A DNA stretch of 14,960 nt, from the NCBI GenBank assembly GCA_012798365.1, contig JAAZNH010000256.1, positions 1-14,960 of the forward strand, in the 5' to 3' direction. Below, piece after piece: positions 7,138 through 13,582 of the stretch. Source of the DNA: Methanomicrobiales archaeon. Its GTDB lineage: Archaea > Halobacteriota > Methanomicrobia > Methanomicrobiales > Methanospirillaceae. Numbering within the stretch: position 1 is the first letter of the stretch; every line of letters starts with the position of its first letter. A model generated the notes under the pieces. That model did not search any database. It saw only the letters and a program-made list of their open reading frames with translations, and was not told where the DNA came from. A program made the position numbers and the translations under genes.

Positions 7138-10100
7138 GGCAGATCCCCGCCACTCTCTGCCCTTCCAATCGTGCCGGGCTGCAGCGTGAACCGGAACGTG
7201 GTGCCCTTCCCTTCACCTTCCGACTCTGCCCAGATCTTCCCGCCATGCACTTCGATAATTCTCCGGGTAATGGGCAGACCGATCCCGGTCCCCTGCACAG
7301 ATAGGTCGAGTCGCTCGAACAGGTTGAAGATGCGGGTAAGGTAAAGGGGATTGATCCCGATACCATTGTCCTGTACAAAAAAGACCGGTGTTTCCCCCTG
7401 ATAGGTTACGCCAATGCGGATCAGGGGATCCGTCCGGTCACCGGAAAATTTGATGGCATTTTCGATAAGGTTCACCAGCACCTCACGGATCCGGGCATGA
7501 TCAACATTCACGACCGGAAGATCCGGGGCAATCTCGACGTTGATACCACGCTCGCCAAGCGGGCCGGCAAGCAGTTCCACAGCTTCCTTTGCAATCGTCC
7601 CCAGCGGTGTCGGGGCTGATGGATAGACAACCTTTCCGACACGCGAGAGTTCAAGGAGATCTGCAAGAAGTACCTGCATGGTATCCGCTGCTTCAATGAT
7701 ACGGCGAATATCCTTTCTGAGCTGCAACGGGTCGCTGCTCCGGGAGTCCTCTTCGAGCAATCCGGCAAATCCCTTGATGGTGATGAGCGGGCTCTTGAGA
7801 TCATGCGATACGGTGAAGGTAAAACGTTCAAGTTCAGCGTTCTTCTGCTCCAGCTCTTTGATCAGTTTTTCGCGCTGCTCATCAATGGTCTTCCGGTCAG
7901 AGATGTCGGTAAAAACAGTGGCAAACTCTCCGCGTTTCGGGCTGTACACCCGCACCTCAAACCATTTGCCCAGTTCATGGCTGTAATTCTCGAACAACCG
8001 GGTTGTCCCGGTGAGGGCAACCTGGCCGTACGTCTCAATCCAGAACGGCTCGGTACCGGGGAGCACCTCAAGCACCGTGCGGCCGGCGATATCTGCATTA
8101 TGGAGCCCGGTCATTCGTTCAAATGCCTCGTTGACAACAAGGAACCGGTAATCGATAGGTTTTTGCGCTGCATCCAGGATGATTTCGTGCAGGGCAAACC
8201 CGGCCGTGATATTTTCAAAGAGCTCGCGGTATTTCTCCTCGCTTTCCCGCAGGGCATTCTCGGCCAGTTTGCGCTCGGTAATGTCAACCCACTGGCACAC
8301 AACATGGGAAAGCTCCCCCTGCGGGTTCAGGATCGGGAAGAGCGACACATCAATGAACATATCGCGACCCTGCCGGAAGTCGACATCCCCGGCATCGGCA
8401 GCCTTCCACGGGATACTGAATCGCGCCGGCGTGTGATCCGTAAAAACAGCGGTTACCGCCGGCATGACTCCCTGGTTTTTCAGGTTGACATCCTGGAGGA
8501 CATTGTAGTGGCCCACGATGACATCGGGCGTAAGATGAATGGCCTGGCACAAAGACTGGTTCACCCGCGTAACCAGCCCTTCCTTATTGGAGACCCACAT
8601 GGAGAAGGGGCTCAGATCGATGATCCGGTCGAGAAATGCATTGGTTGACCGGATCTTTTCCTCAGCCTGCTTCTGGTCTGATACATCTTCAATGGTATTA
8701 TCGAAATAGACTGTACCATCACGAGAATATTTCTTGTTTGCAGTAATTCGCCCCCAGAACGGCCTTCCTTTAAGGGTCTTAAACTGCACATCAAGACCCC
8801 CGATTAAGCCATGAGCAACAATCTCATCGCTGATGTTGCAGCGCTGGGTTGCATCAAGGTACAGATCGCAGGGGCGTACTGCAAGGAACTGCTCCCGGCT
8901 GTCCGCTTCAAAAATACGCAGCGCTGCCGGGTTGGCTTCGATCAGCATTCCCTCAGGCCCCGGCGTAGAGCGGAGAATGCCTATGCTGACATTATCAAAC
9001 AATTCCCTGTACTGCTCCTGTGCTGCGGCAAGTTCTGCTTCAGCGATTTTTCGTTCGGTGATATCGAAGAGGATGCCCGTCCAGAGCACATCCCCGTTTT
9101 CCACCGTCCGCGGGATTGACTCAAAATGGACCCAGACCACAGTTCCGTTCCTGATCAGCCGGCCCTCCCACCGGAATGTCTTCTGGCCGGCAATCGCCTC
9201 CACGTTCAGCCGGATAAATTCCTGTTTGTCATCCGGGTGGATCCGATCCGGCACTGTTGCGGGATTGGTGGTGAACTCCTCCCTGCTGATGCCGGTGATC
9301 TCACAAAAACGATCGCTCACCAGGTCGATGATATATTCCGAATCCATCCGGGATTCCCAGGTCTTCTCATCCCAGGCATCAGCAGGACGGATCCGTAGCC
9401 GGTATATCCCGGCAGGCTGGGTTGAAATGAGGTCTTTATACAGGGCACGTTCCTGACCAAGGGCTTCTTCTGCCCGCAGGCGTTCAGTGAGATCGCGCCC
9501 TACCGCAAGGACGTACCGGGGTTTCCCATTTGTATCACGGATCATTGAGGCGCGGTATTCAGTCGGGATACGCCTGCCATCTTTTGTTATCAGCGACATC
9601 TCGGTTGTGGCTGTTCCACCCCGCGAAATCTGTTCCATGGCCATTGCAGCTTTTGCAAGATCTCCGGCACTATAATATGCGGACGGGGCATTTTTTTCTG
9701 CTATCTCCGTATCCGTATAACCACTGGTCTGACTGAATGCCCGGTTCCATCTCACAGCTTTTCCGGTGATCGGATCGAAGACAAAGATCGTATCGGTCAT
9801 TGTTTCAATCATGTCCGAGGTAAATGCTTCCTCAGCAAGCAGTGCAGCCTCTGCCGATTTACGTTGCGTGATATCCATTCCCTGGGCAATCGTAGCTCTC
9901 AGCGTGCCGCCCGGCCCTTTGACATTGGCCGAGTTCCACAACACGGTCCTGACTTCCCCGCTGCTATGCTGGATGGGGATCTCCACAATTTCCCACTGCT
10001 CACCGGCAGAGGTCGAGCGGATGCGATCCATGGATGCCTCACGGGTATCTTCCGGGAAGAGAATGTCAAGTGGTTGGCCAATAACGGTATTCCGGGACAG

Positions 10101-11183
10101 CCCGGTCAGGGTCTCGAATGCATGATTGAATTCGGTAATCCGGTACTCAGGATCCCAGGTGATGATCGGTGCATTGGCATACTGGATCAGGTTTTGCAGG
10201 TACTCCCGGGTTTCATGTTCTGCATCAACGGCTTTTTTTCGTTCCTGCTGTTCGCGCTCAAGACTGGCAGAAAAAATCCCGGATACCTTGCTCACCAGAA
10301 TGACGGTAATCACGATGAAACCAACAAGGAGTGCGGTTACAAAGATGGTATTCTCAGAGCCCGGGTGGCGGGCAAGCTCCCATTCAGCAACATTGACGAT
10401 CAGAATAATGAGAACAATGAGGGGCAGGAATATCCGCAAAAGCTGCGCCTGGATGGAGGGGCCGGTCACATACCTGAGCGGGAAGGAGCGGGGTCCGGCT
10501 GCAAGGACAAAACCCGCGCCCATGAGAAAACCCGCAAGAGCGGACGTGATCGCAATGGGGATCAGCACCGTGCCATAGAGGAAAGGGTTTCCGGAAAGGT
10601 AACTGAACATGATGGTAAAACCAAAAAGGGCGATTATGGTTCCAAGGATACCCACCCCGCTTCGTAACTGCTGTTCATAGGACGGAATCCGTGCGTGCAG
10701 CAGGTGAAGCATGAGGGAAAAGGAGGAGAGTAATATGAGGAGTGCCGCAAGCGGGGAGATGGGCGTGGAGGGGCTGGTAAAGAAGGAATCCCCGATCCGG
10801 GTGAGAACCGTGTCAGCAACAAAGTGACTCCCCATAAGGTTCAGCGGCAGTTCGATTGCGGAGAATACCGCAAGGAGAACGATGATGGCAAGGCAGATAT
10901 TCCCGGCCAGCCCTTTCAGGGGACGATATACCGAGCACGCGAGCACCAGCCCGAGAACCATCCATGCAAGACAGGCACTGAATGCGATAGGTTTGAGCTG
11001 GGGAAGGACGCTCGATAACAGGGGTATCCCAAACCGTAACCCGATTATTCCCAGGATCCCGATGAGAACGGTTCCAAGACCGCAGGTAATGATGAGCGCC
11101 CGGTCTGAAGGGAACCTGAACCACGACTGGTCCTCATCGAAAGCATGCTGCTCATTCAGTTCCGGCATCGGATTCGTCCCCAT
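7134..11183 (-). CDS. Membrane histidine kinase with eight-helix N-terminal module and six PAS domains
   Basis: This 1349-residue protein begins with about eight hydrophobic helices (about 29-49, 66-86, 91-113, 145-163, 177-198, 201-230, 249-267, 279-304). They form a membrane sensor or anchor module that I cannot assign to a named family. Six PAS domains follow (about 326-444, 452-570, 576-712, 722-838, 845-972, 980-1098), each ending in a D-x-T/S linker. The kinase core has H1127 in TVSHDLKSPL, N-box N1238/N1242, G1 box DNGIG 1272-1276 and G2 box GTGIGL 1298-1303, all intact. It likely autophosphorylates in response to a membrane or cytosolic cue. It is the first gene of a two-kinase operon, and its TGA overlaps the ATG of the soluble 6-PAS kinase. 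ATG 11183 is used; ATG 11168, five codons on, is an alternative. Neither has a clear Shine-Dalgarno, but a good TATA box lies upstream. Confidence 0.95.
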   Translation of the reverse strand: MGTNPMPELNEQHAFDEDQSWFRFPSDRALIITCGLGTVLIGILGIIGLRFGIPLLSSVLPQLKPIAFSACLAWMVLGLVLACSVYRPLKGLAGNICLAIIVLLAVFSAIELPLNLMGSHFVADTVLTRIGDSFFTSPSTPISPLAALLILLSSFSLMLHLLHARIPSYEQQLRSGVGILGTIIALFGFTIMFSYLSGNPFLYGTVLIPIAITSALAGFLMGAGFVLAAGPRSFPLRYVTGPSIQAQLLRIFLPLIVLIILIVNVAEWELARHPGSENTIFVTALLVGFIVITVILVSKVSGIFSASLEREQQERKKAVDAEHETREYLQNLIQYANAPIITWDPEYRITEFNHAFETLTGLSRNTVIGQPLDILFPEDTREASMDRIRSTSAGEQWEIVEIPIQHSSGEVRTVLWNSANVKGPGGTLRATIAQGMDITQRKSAEAALLAEEAFTSDMIETMTDTIFVFDPITGKAVRWNRAFSQTSGYTDTEIAEKNAPSAYYSAGDLAKAAMAMEQISRGGTATTEMSLITKDGRRIPTEYRASMIRDTNGKPRYVLAVGRDLTERLRAEEALGQERALYKDLISTQPAGIYRLRIRPADAWDEKTWESRMDSEYIIDLVSDRFCEITGISREEFTTNPATVPDRIHPDDKQEFIRLNVEAIAGQKTFRWEGRLIRNGTVVWVHFESIPRTVENGDVLWTGILFDITERKIAEAELAAAQEQYRELFDNVSIGILRSTPGPEGMLIEANPAALRIFEADSREQFLAVRPCDLYLDATQRCNISDEIVAHGLIGGLDVQFKTLKGRPFWGRITANKKYSRDGTVYFDNTIEDVSDQKQAEEKIRSTNAFLDRIIDLSPFSMWVSNKEGLVTRVNQSLCQAIHLTPDVIVGHYNVLQDVNLKNQGVMPAVTAVFTDHTPARFSIPWKAADAGDVDFRQGRDMFIDVSLFPILNPQGELSHVVCQWVDITERKLAENALRESEEKYRELFENITAGFALHEIILDAAQKPIDYRFLVVNEAFERMTGLHNADIAGRTVLEVLPGTEPFWIETYGQVALTGTTRLFENYSHELGKWFEVRVYSPKRGEFATVFTDISDRKTIDEQREKLIKELEQKNAELERFTFTVSHDLKSPLITIKGFAGLLEEDSRSSDPLQLRKDIRRIIEAADTMQVLLADLLELSRVGKVVYPSAPTPLGTIAKEAVELLAGPLGERGINVEIAPDLPVVNVDHARIREVLVNLIENAIKFSGDRTDPLIRIGVTYQGETPVFFVQDNGIGINPLYLTRIFNLFERLDLSVQGTGIGLPITRRIIEVHGGKIWAESEGEGKGTTFRFTLQPGTIGRAESGGDLP

Positions 11184-11238
11184 GGTGAGAGATTCATCTG
11201 CGCTATCCTGTCGTTTGATTCGAAATAGGTTCTGGGAG

Positions 11239-11246
11239 TAATATAA
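11239..11246 (-). promoter_or_regulatory. TATA box for the two-kinase operon
   Basis: The minus strand reads TTATATTA, a good archaeal TATA element, preceded by a purine-rich stretch (AAAGGATAG) that could act as a TFB recognition element. Transcription would start near 11214-11216, about 30 bases before the ATG at 11183. The element is nearly symmetric (TAATATAA on the plus strand), so it could also drive the small plus-strand ORF at 11284. Confidence 0.55.
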
Positions 11247-11283
11247 CTATCCTTTGGATCGGGTGCTAAGAGGAGTACAGTAC

Positions 11284-11490
11284 ATGGTCGCGAGTCCCGG
11301 TATTTGCATGAGGGGTCTCACGAACGCGGTTCCGGAAAAATGCGTGCCATGGTTTTGTGACGGAGCGGGTCTGCGCTCACAGATCAATCCATACCTGGCA
11401 CCAATTGTTCAATCGGGGCTTGGTGAAAGTTTTTCCCGCAAAGTCTGCTCAAAAAAATTCCGTCAGGGCCTGGTTGAAAAAAAAATCTAA
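11284..11490 (+). CDS. Possible small protein of 68 residues, unknown
   Basis: An ATG preceded by GAGGAG at 8 bases spacing opens a 68-codon frame ending in TAA. The product has four cysteines (in the contexts GICM, KCVP, WFCD and KVCS) and a lysine-rich C-terminus. The symmetric TATA element at 11239-11246 sits at the right distance for a short leader. Against it, codon use is not strongly biased, I recognise no family, and the nine-A run near the end is unusual. It may be a real small protein or a chance frame. Confidence 0.3.
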   Translation: MVASPGICMRGLTNAVPEKCVPWFCDGAGLRSQINPYLAPIVQSGLGESFSRKVCSKKFRQGLVEKKI

Positions 11491-11518
11491 ACTTGATTGA
11501 TCCGGATCGCATTTTCAA

Positions 11519-11592
11519 ATCCGAAAGGTCATCAGACCTTGAGGATGAGAAGAACCCAGGAGGGTTCTTCGAATCGCGATCATGATCGCGAT
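11519..11592. ncRNA. Three tightly packed hairpins: candidate structured RNA or bidirectional terminator
   Basis: Hairpin 1 (11519-11546) pairs ATCC with GGAT and AAGGTC with GACCTT across a symmetric GA/GA internal loop (tandem sheared G-A pairs) and a 4-base loop. Hairpin 2 (11549-11570) is a perfect 9-bp stem, GAAGAACCC with GGGTTCTTC, loop AGGA. Hairpin 3 (11573-11592) is a perfect 20-base palindrome made of ATCGCGATCA and its complement. The hairpins are separated by exactly two bases, GA each time. Tracts of T7 at 11630-11636 and 11641-11647 (plus strand) and of T9 on the minus strand (11477-11485) flank the block, so transcription could end on either side and the strand is unresolved. 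It is not a tRNA. No known RNA family is recognised. Confidence 0.4.
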
Positions 11593-11629
11593 GAAACGTA
11601 CCATGCAGACTTCATTGTTACTGGGTGCA

Positions 11630-11647
11630 TTTTTTTCCCATTTTTTT
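11630..11647 (+). terminator. Two T7 tracts, candidate archaeal terminator
   Basis: Two runs of seven T separated by CCCA lie about 40 bases after the triple-hairpin block. Archaeal RNA polymerase often terminates at such T-rich tracts without a hairpin, so this could end the 68-codon ORF transcript or a hairpin RNA read on the plus strand. Confidence 0.4.
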
Positions 11648-11661
11648 AAAGGGGTGAGCGT

Positions 11662-11793
11662 ATGGTACCGGGTTCGCATGCAGGGTATGCCGCGCCCGGA
11701 TTCTCTGCACACTTGCGGGATACCATCCGGGCGCAATCCATTCCCGGTTTAGCCGGATTATATTTCATGCGTTCCAGGGTACCAGCAAGTTGA
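11662..11793 (+). CDS. Possible very small ORF (43 codons) with ribosome-binding site
   Basis: GGGGTGA lies five bases before an ATG that opens 43 codons to a TGA. The translation shows no domain. The region also contains a perfect 10-bp inverted repeat, GCGCCCGGAT at 11692-11701 with ATCCGGGCGC at 11725-11734, so it may instead be structured non-coding sequence. A TATA-like TTATATTT overlaps its end near 11757-11764 and could serve the plus-strand ORFs further on. Low confidence. Confidence 0.2.
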   Translation: MVPGSHAGYAAPGFSAHLRDTIRAQSIPGLAGLYFMRSRVPAS

Positions 11794-11941
11794 TAACTGA
11801 TTTTTTATTACCTAAGAATAATACAAAAATTCCCCGGTCCCGATCCCTGGATCTCAGGACAGCAGCGGCCATAAGCCGGAAGAAATCCTGCCGGCTCACC
11901 CTGCGTCCGGGCAGTGCGGGACACCCGCAGGAGGACCGCGG

Positions 11942-12203
11942 ATGTTCTCCTGCATTGAACGAAACGATGACCCCCGGCCCGATCAGGAGTGGATGTGATG
12001 GGAGGGCCGGTTTTTCCGGCACACTGGCCGGATACTCCGGCATACGGTACATGGCGGGAGAGGAACGCACGTTGGACCTGCGGGTTCTCATGAAGGGCGA
12101 TGCCGTCGGGGAAAAACACCGGCTCTCCTCGTTCCTACACACCGGTGAGGGAGATGGATTGCACAATGAACAGGAAGGGGTGCAGAGAGTGAGGTTTCAA
12201 TGA
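11942..12203 (+). other. Chain of three overlapping micro-ORFs of unknown status
   Basis: Three short plus-strand frames follow each other with stop/start overlaps. 11942-11998 (18 codons, ATG eight bases after GGAGG) joins 11998-12093 (31 codons) through TGATG, which joins 12090-12203 (37 codons) through ATGA. The last overlaps the next ORF at 12200, again through ATGA. The frame of the third ORF is also open far upstream, to TTG 11790, but that extension has no ribosome-binding site. No family is recognised in any of them. They may be co-translated small proteins, a translated leader, or remains of a gene broken by frameshifts. Confidence 0.25.
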
Positions 12204-12316
12204 CAACAGAAATGGTTTCCATCCACAGAATTATCCCGAATATCCGGAAAAACCTGCCAGGCAGACGGCAGAAAAACAAAATTTTTCGCATGCCCGGGCG
12301 GAGGGGGAGCGTATGA
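12200..12316 (+). CDS. Small basic protein of 38 residues, unknown
   Basis: GAGGT lies five bases before ATG 12200, a good Shine-Dalgarno. The 38-residue product is strongly basic (many Arg/Lys, for example RKNLPGRRQKNK). Its TGA overlaps the ATG of the 237-residue gene as ATGA, the arrangement expected for a coupled leader ORF or a small partner protein. It could equally be a chance frame, since a frame this short carries little statistical weight. The downstream gene has its own strong Shine-Dalgarno inside this ORF. Confidence 0.35.
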   Translation: MTTEMVSIHRIIPNIRKNLPGRRQKNKIFRMPGRRGSV

Positions 12317-13026
12317 GCCGGGGGCCTCGTTCGCCCCGGGCCCTCGCTGCTGCACTACCGGTTGCGCAGGTCCGGGGCGAGCTGATGCTTCTCGAAAAGC
12401 GGCCTGGTACCTGTTTTGATTTTCTGGTAAGCGGGCCGGCCACGACAAGTGTGATCCGGGTTGACCGGGCACTGCGCATCCATGGCACACCCGCGGAGAT
12501 CGCATCCGGGTTTTCCGACACGATCTCCCGCATCAGCGCTGCCTCCCTGGCACCGGACATCTCCCGCGAACTCTGGCTCTGGTCTCCCTGGGGTACCATG
12601 CGGTACTTCCGAATTGAAGGGGTGGACATCACCGAGCTTGACCCACTGGGCAATGTCCGCATGCCGCTTGTCAAAGGTGCATGTGCCGGTGCGGGGCAGT
12701 TCCGGCACAAAACGTCCCGGAAAAAAACCGGGTGCCCGACCTTCCCGCTGCAGCCTTCCGGCCCGGCCCCGGACACCGGCGTAGCTATGATTCCACAACC
12801 ATCCGGCATTGCTTCAGCAGCCCCGGGTCCGGCCACCGGCAGCGGGACTGAACCGGCACCCATCCGGTACCTGAAACACCGGGCAAAGGAGATGCTCAAA
12901 GAAACCGGGCAGAAGAAAACCGGCATTGTCTCCGGAAGTGTGCCGGCCAGTGACACCTGCGGGAGCATCGCGTCTGGCGGGGAAAGCGATCCTCCGTCGC
13001 AGGGATCCCTCCCGGGAGAGGGATAG
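12313..13026 (+). CDS. Conserved-looking protein of unknown function with disordered C-terminal half
   Basis: The ATG is preceded by GGAGGGGGAG at proper spacing, the best ribosome-binding site in this half of the window. Residues about 20-112 look folded: predicted strands at ELMLLEKR, CFDFLVS and TSVIRVDR, a helix at about 60-78, then a strand-rich stretch with SRELWLWSPWG and MRYFRI. From memory this pattern resembles small hypothetical proteins of Methanomicrobiales, but I cannot name a family. The alternating strand/helix order with acidic and basic residues at strand ends is loosely reminiscent of nuclease-like alpha/beta folds, which is speculation. Residues about 140-185 are Pro/Gly/Ala/Ser-rich and probably disordered, followed by a basic segment (186-203). 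The antisense 291-codon frame across this region is judged a shadow. Confidence 0.7.
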   Translation: MSRGPRSPRALAAALPVAQVRGELMLLEKRPGTCFDFLVSGPATTSVIRVDRALRIHGTPAEIASGFSDTISRISAASLAPDISRELWLWSPWGTMRYFRIEGVDITELDPLGNVRMPLVKGACAGAGQFRHKTSRKKTGCPTFPLQPSGPAPDTGVAMIPQPSGIASAAPGPATGSGTEPAPIRYLKHRAKEMLKETGQKKTGIVSGSVPASDTCGSIASGGESDPPSQGSLPGEG

Positions 13027-13046
13027 TCATCGGGGGCTGAAATGGT

Positions 13047-13213
13047 CCCGGATGGCAGGGTCCGGCACCCGTTTTTCGGCCGGTATCGCCATAATATCGG
13101 TCGCATGTTTTGGAACAGGGTTGTTCCGGATTCCGATTGGCAGGATCCCGCTATATTGCGTGCTGAAAATCAGCCGGTATATACCCTTTACACAAGCAAA
13201 AGCCGGACCATAC
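13047..13213. repeat. Direct repeat, copy 1 (267-bp offset)
   Basis: This segment matches 13314-13480 at a constant offset of 267 bases without gaps. The core from GGCACC (13064) to CATAC (13213) is 150 bases with about 18 mismatches by hand alignment, near 88% identity. The best-kept stretch runs across CGGCCGGTATCGCC and ATAATATCGGTCGCATGTTT. A palindromic GGTATATACC lies inside. It sits just after the stop of the 237-residue gene in a convergent intergenic region. No gene is supported in it. Confidence 0.85.
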
Positions 13214-13313
13214 CGGCCCTCAGGGGGGGAACGGGAATCCGGGGGCGGGATCTGCAGATCGCACATGGGGAAGATCCCATCTTGGAGATATGATCCTCCG
13301 GGGCCATTTCTAC

Positions 13314-13480
13314 CCCGGATTAGTGGATATGGCACCTGGTTTTCGGCCGGTATCGCCATAATATCGGTCGCATGTTTGAGAACAGGGCGGTTCCGGATTC
13401 CGATTGACAGGATCGCGCTGCATTGCGTGCTGAAAATCGGCCGGTATATACCAGTTACCGGGGCAAAAGCCGGATCATAC
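13314..13480. repeat. Direct repeat, copy 2 (267-bp offset)
   Basis: This is the second copy of the repeat beginning at 13047. It keeps the shared CCCGGAT at its start and the palindromic GGTATATACC near its end. It contains two CGGCCGGTAT motifs (13344-13353 and 13438-13447); the second is altered by one base in copy 1. Homology fades quickly on both sides. GGCAC at 13331 and GTGCC at 13483-13487 form weak terminal inverted repeats in this copy only, so a small mobile element is possible but not shown. Confidence 0.85.
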
Positions 13481-13556
13481 TTGTGCCCCCCCTGTGAGCG
13501 GGATCGGACGCAGGGGAAGGAGGCAGAATATTCCCCCCACCGTTACCGTCCCGGAT

Positions 13557-13566
13557 CCAAAAAACG
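13557..13566 (-). terminator. T6 tract after the edge kinase
   Basis: On the minus strand a run of six T (13559-13564) lies about 19-24 bases after the TGA at 13583-13585, a plausible archaeal T-tract terminator for the kinase gene. No stem is seen beside it. Confidence 0.35.
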
Positions 13567-13582
13567 GGAGGAGAAGCGTACA

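Noticed and set aside
11551..11580. tRNA T-arm-like sequence (GGTTCTTCGAATC)
   Set aside because: The spacing of the T-loop motif is wrong and no acceptor, D or anticodon arm can be folded around it.
11515..11736. Minus-strand 73-codon frame across the triple hairpin
   Set aside because: It would start at TTG without a Shine-Dalgarno and contains all three hairpins. The structure is better explained as RNA or a terminator.
12231..13106. Minus-strand 291-codon frame opposite the 237-residue gene
   Set aside because: The translation is Pro/Ser/Arg-rich without domain features, and no ribosome-binding site was seen. The plus frame has a strong Shine-Dalgarno and protein-like segments.
13027..13359. 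Minus-strand 110-codon frame across the direct repeats
   Set aside because: It exists because the repeat is open in this frame. It starts inside copy 2, covers only parts of both copies, and has no ribosome-binding site or domain.
13047..13480. CRISPR array
   Set aside because: There are only two copies, each over 150 bases, spaced far too widely, with no short regular repeats and no cas genes.
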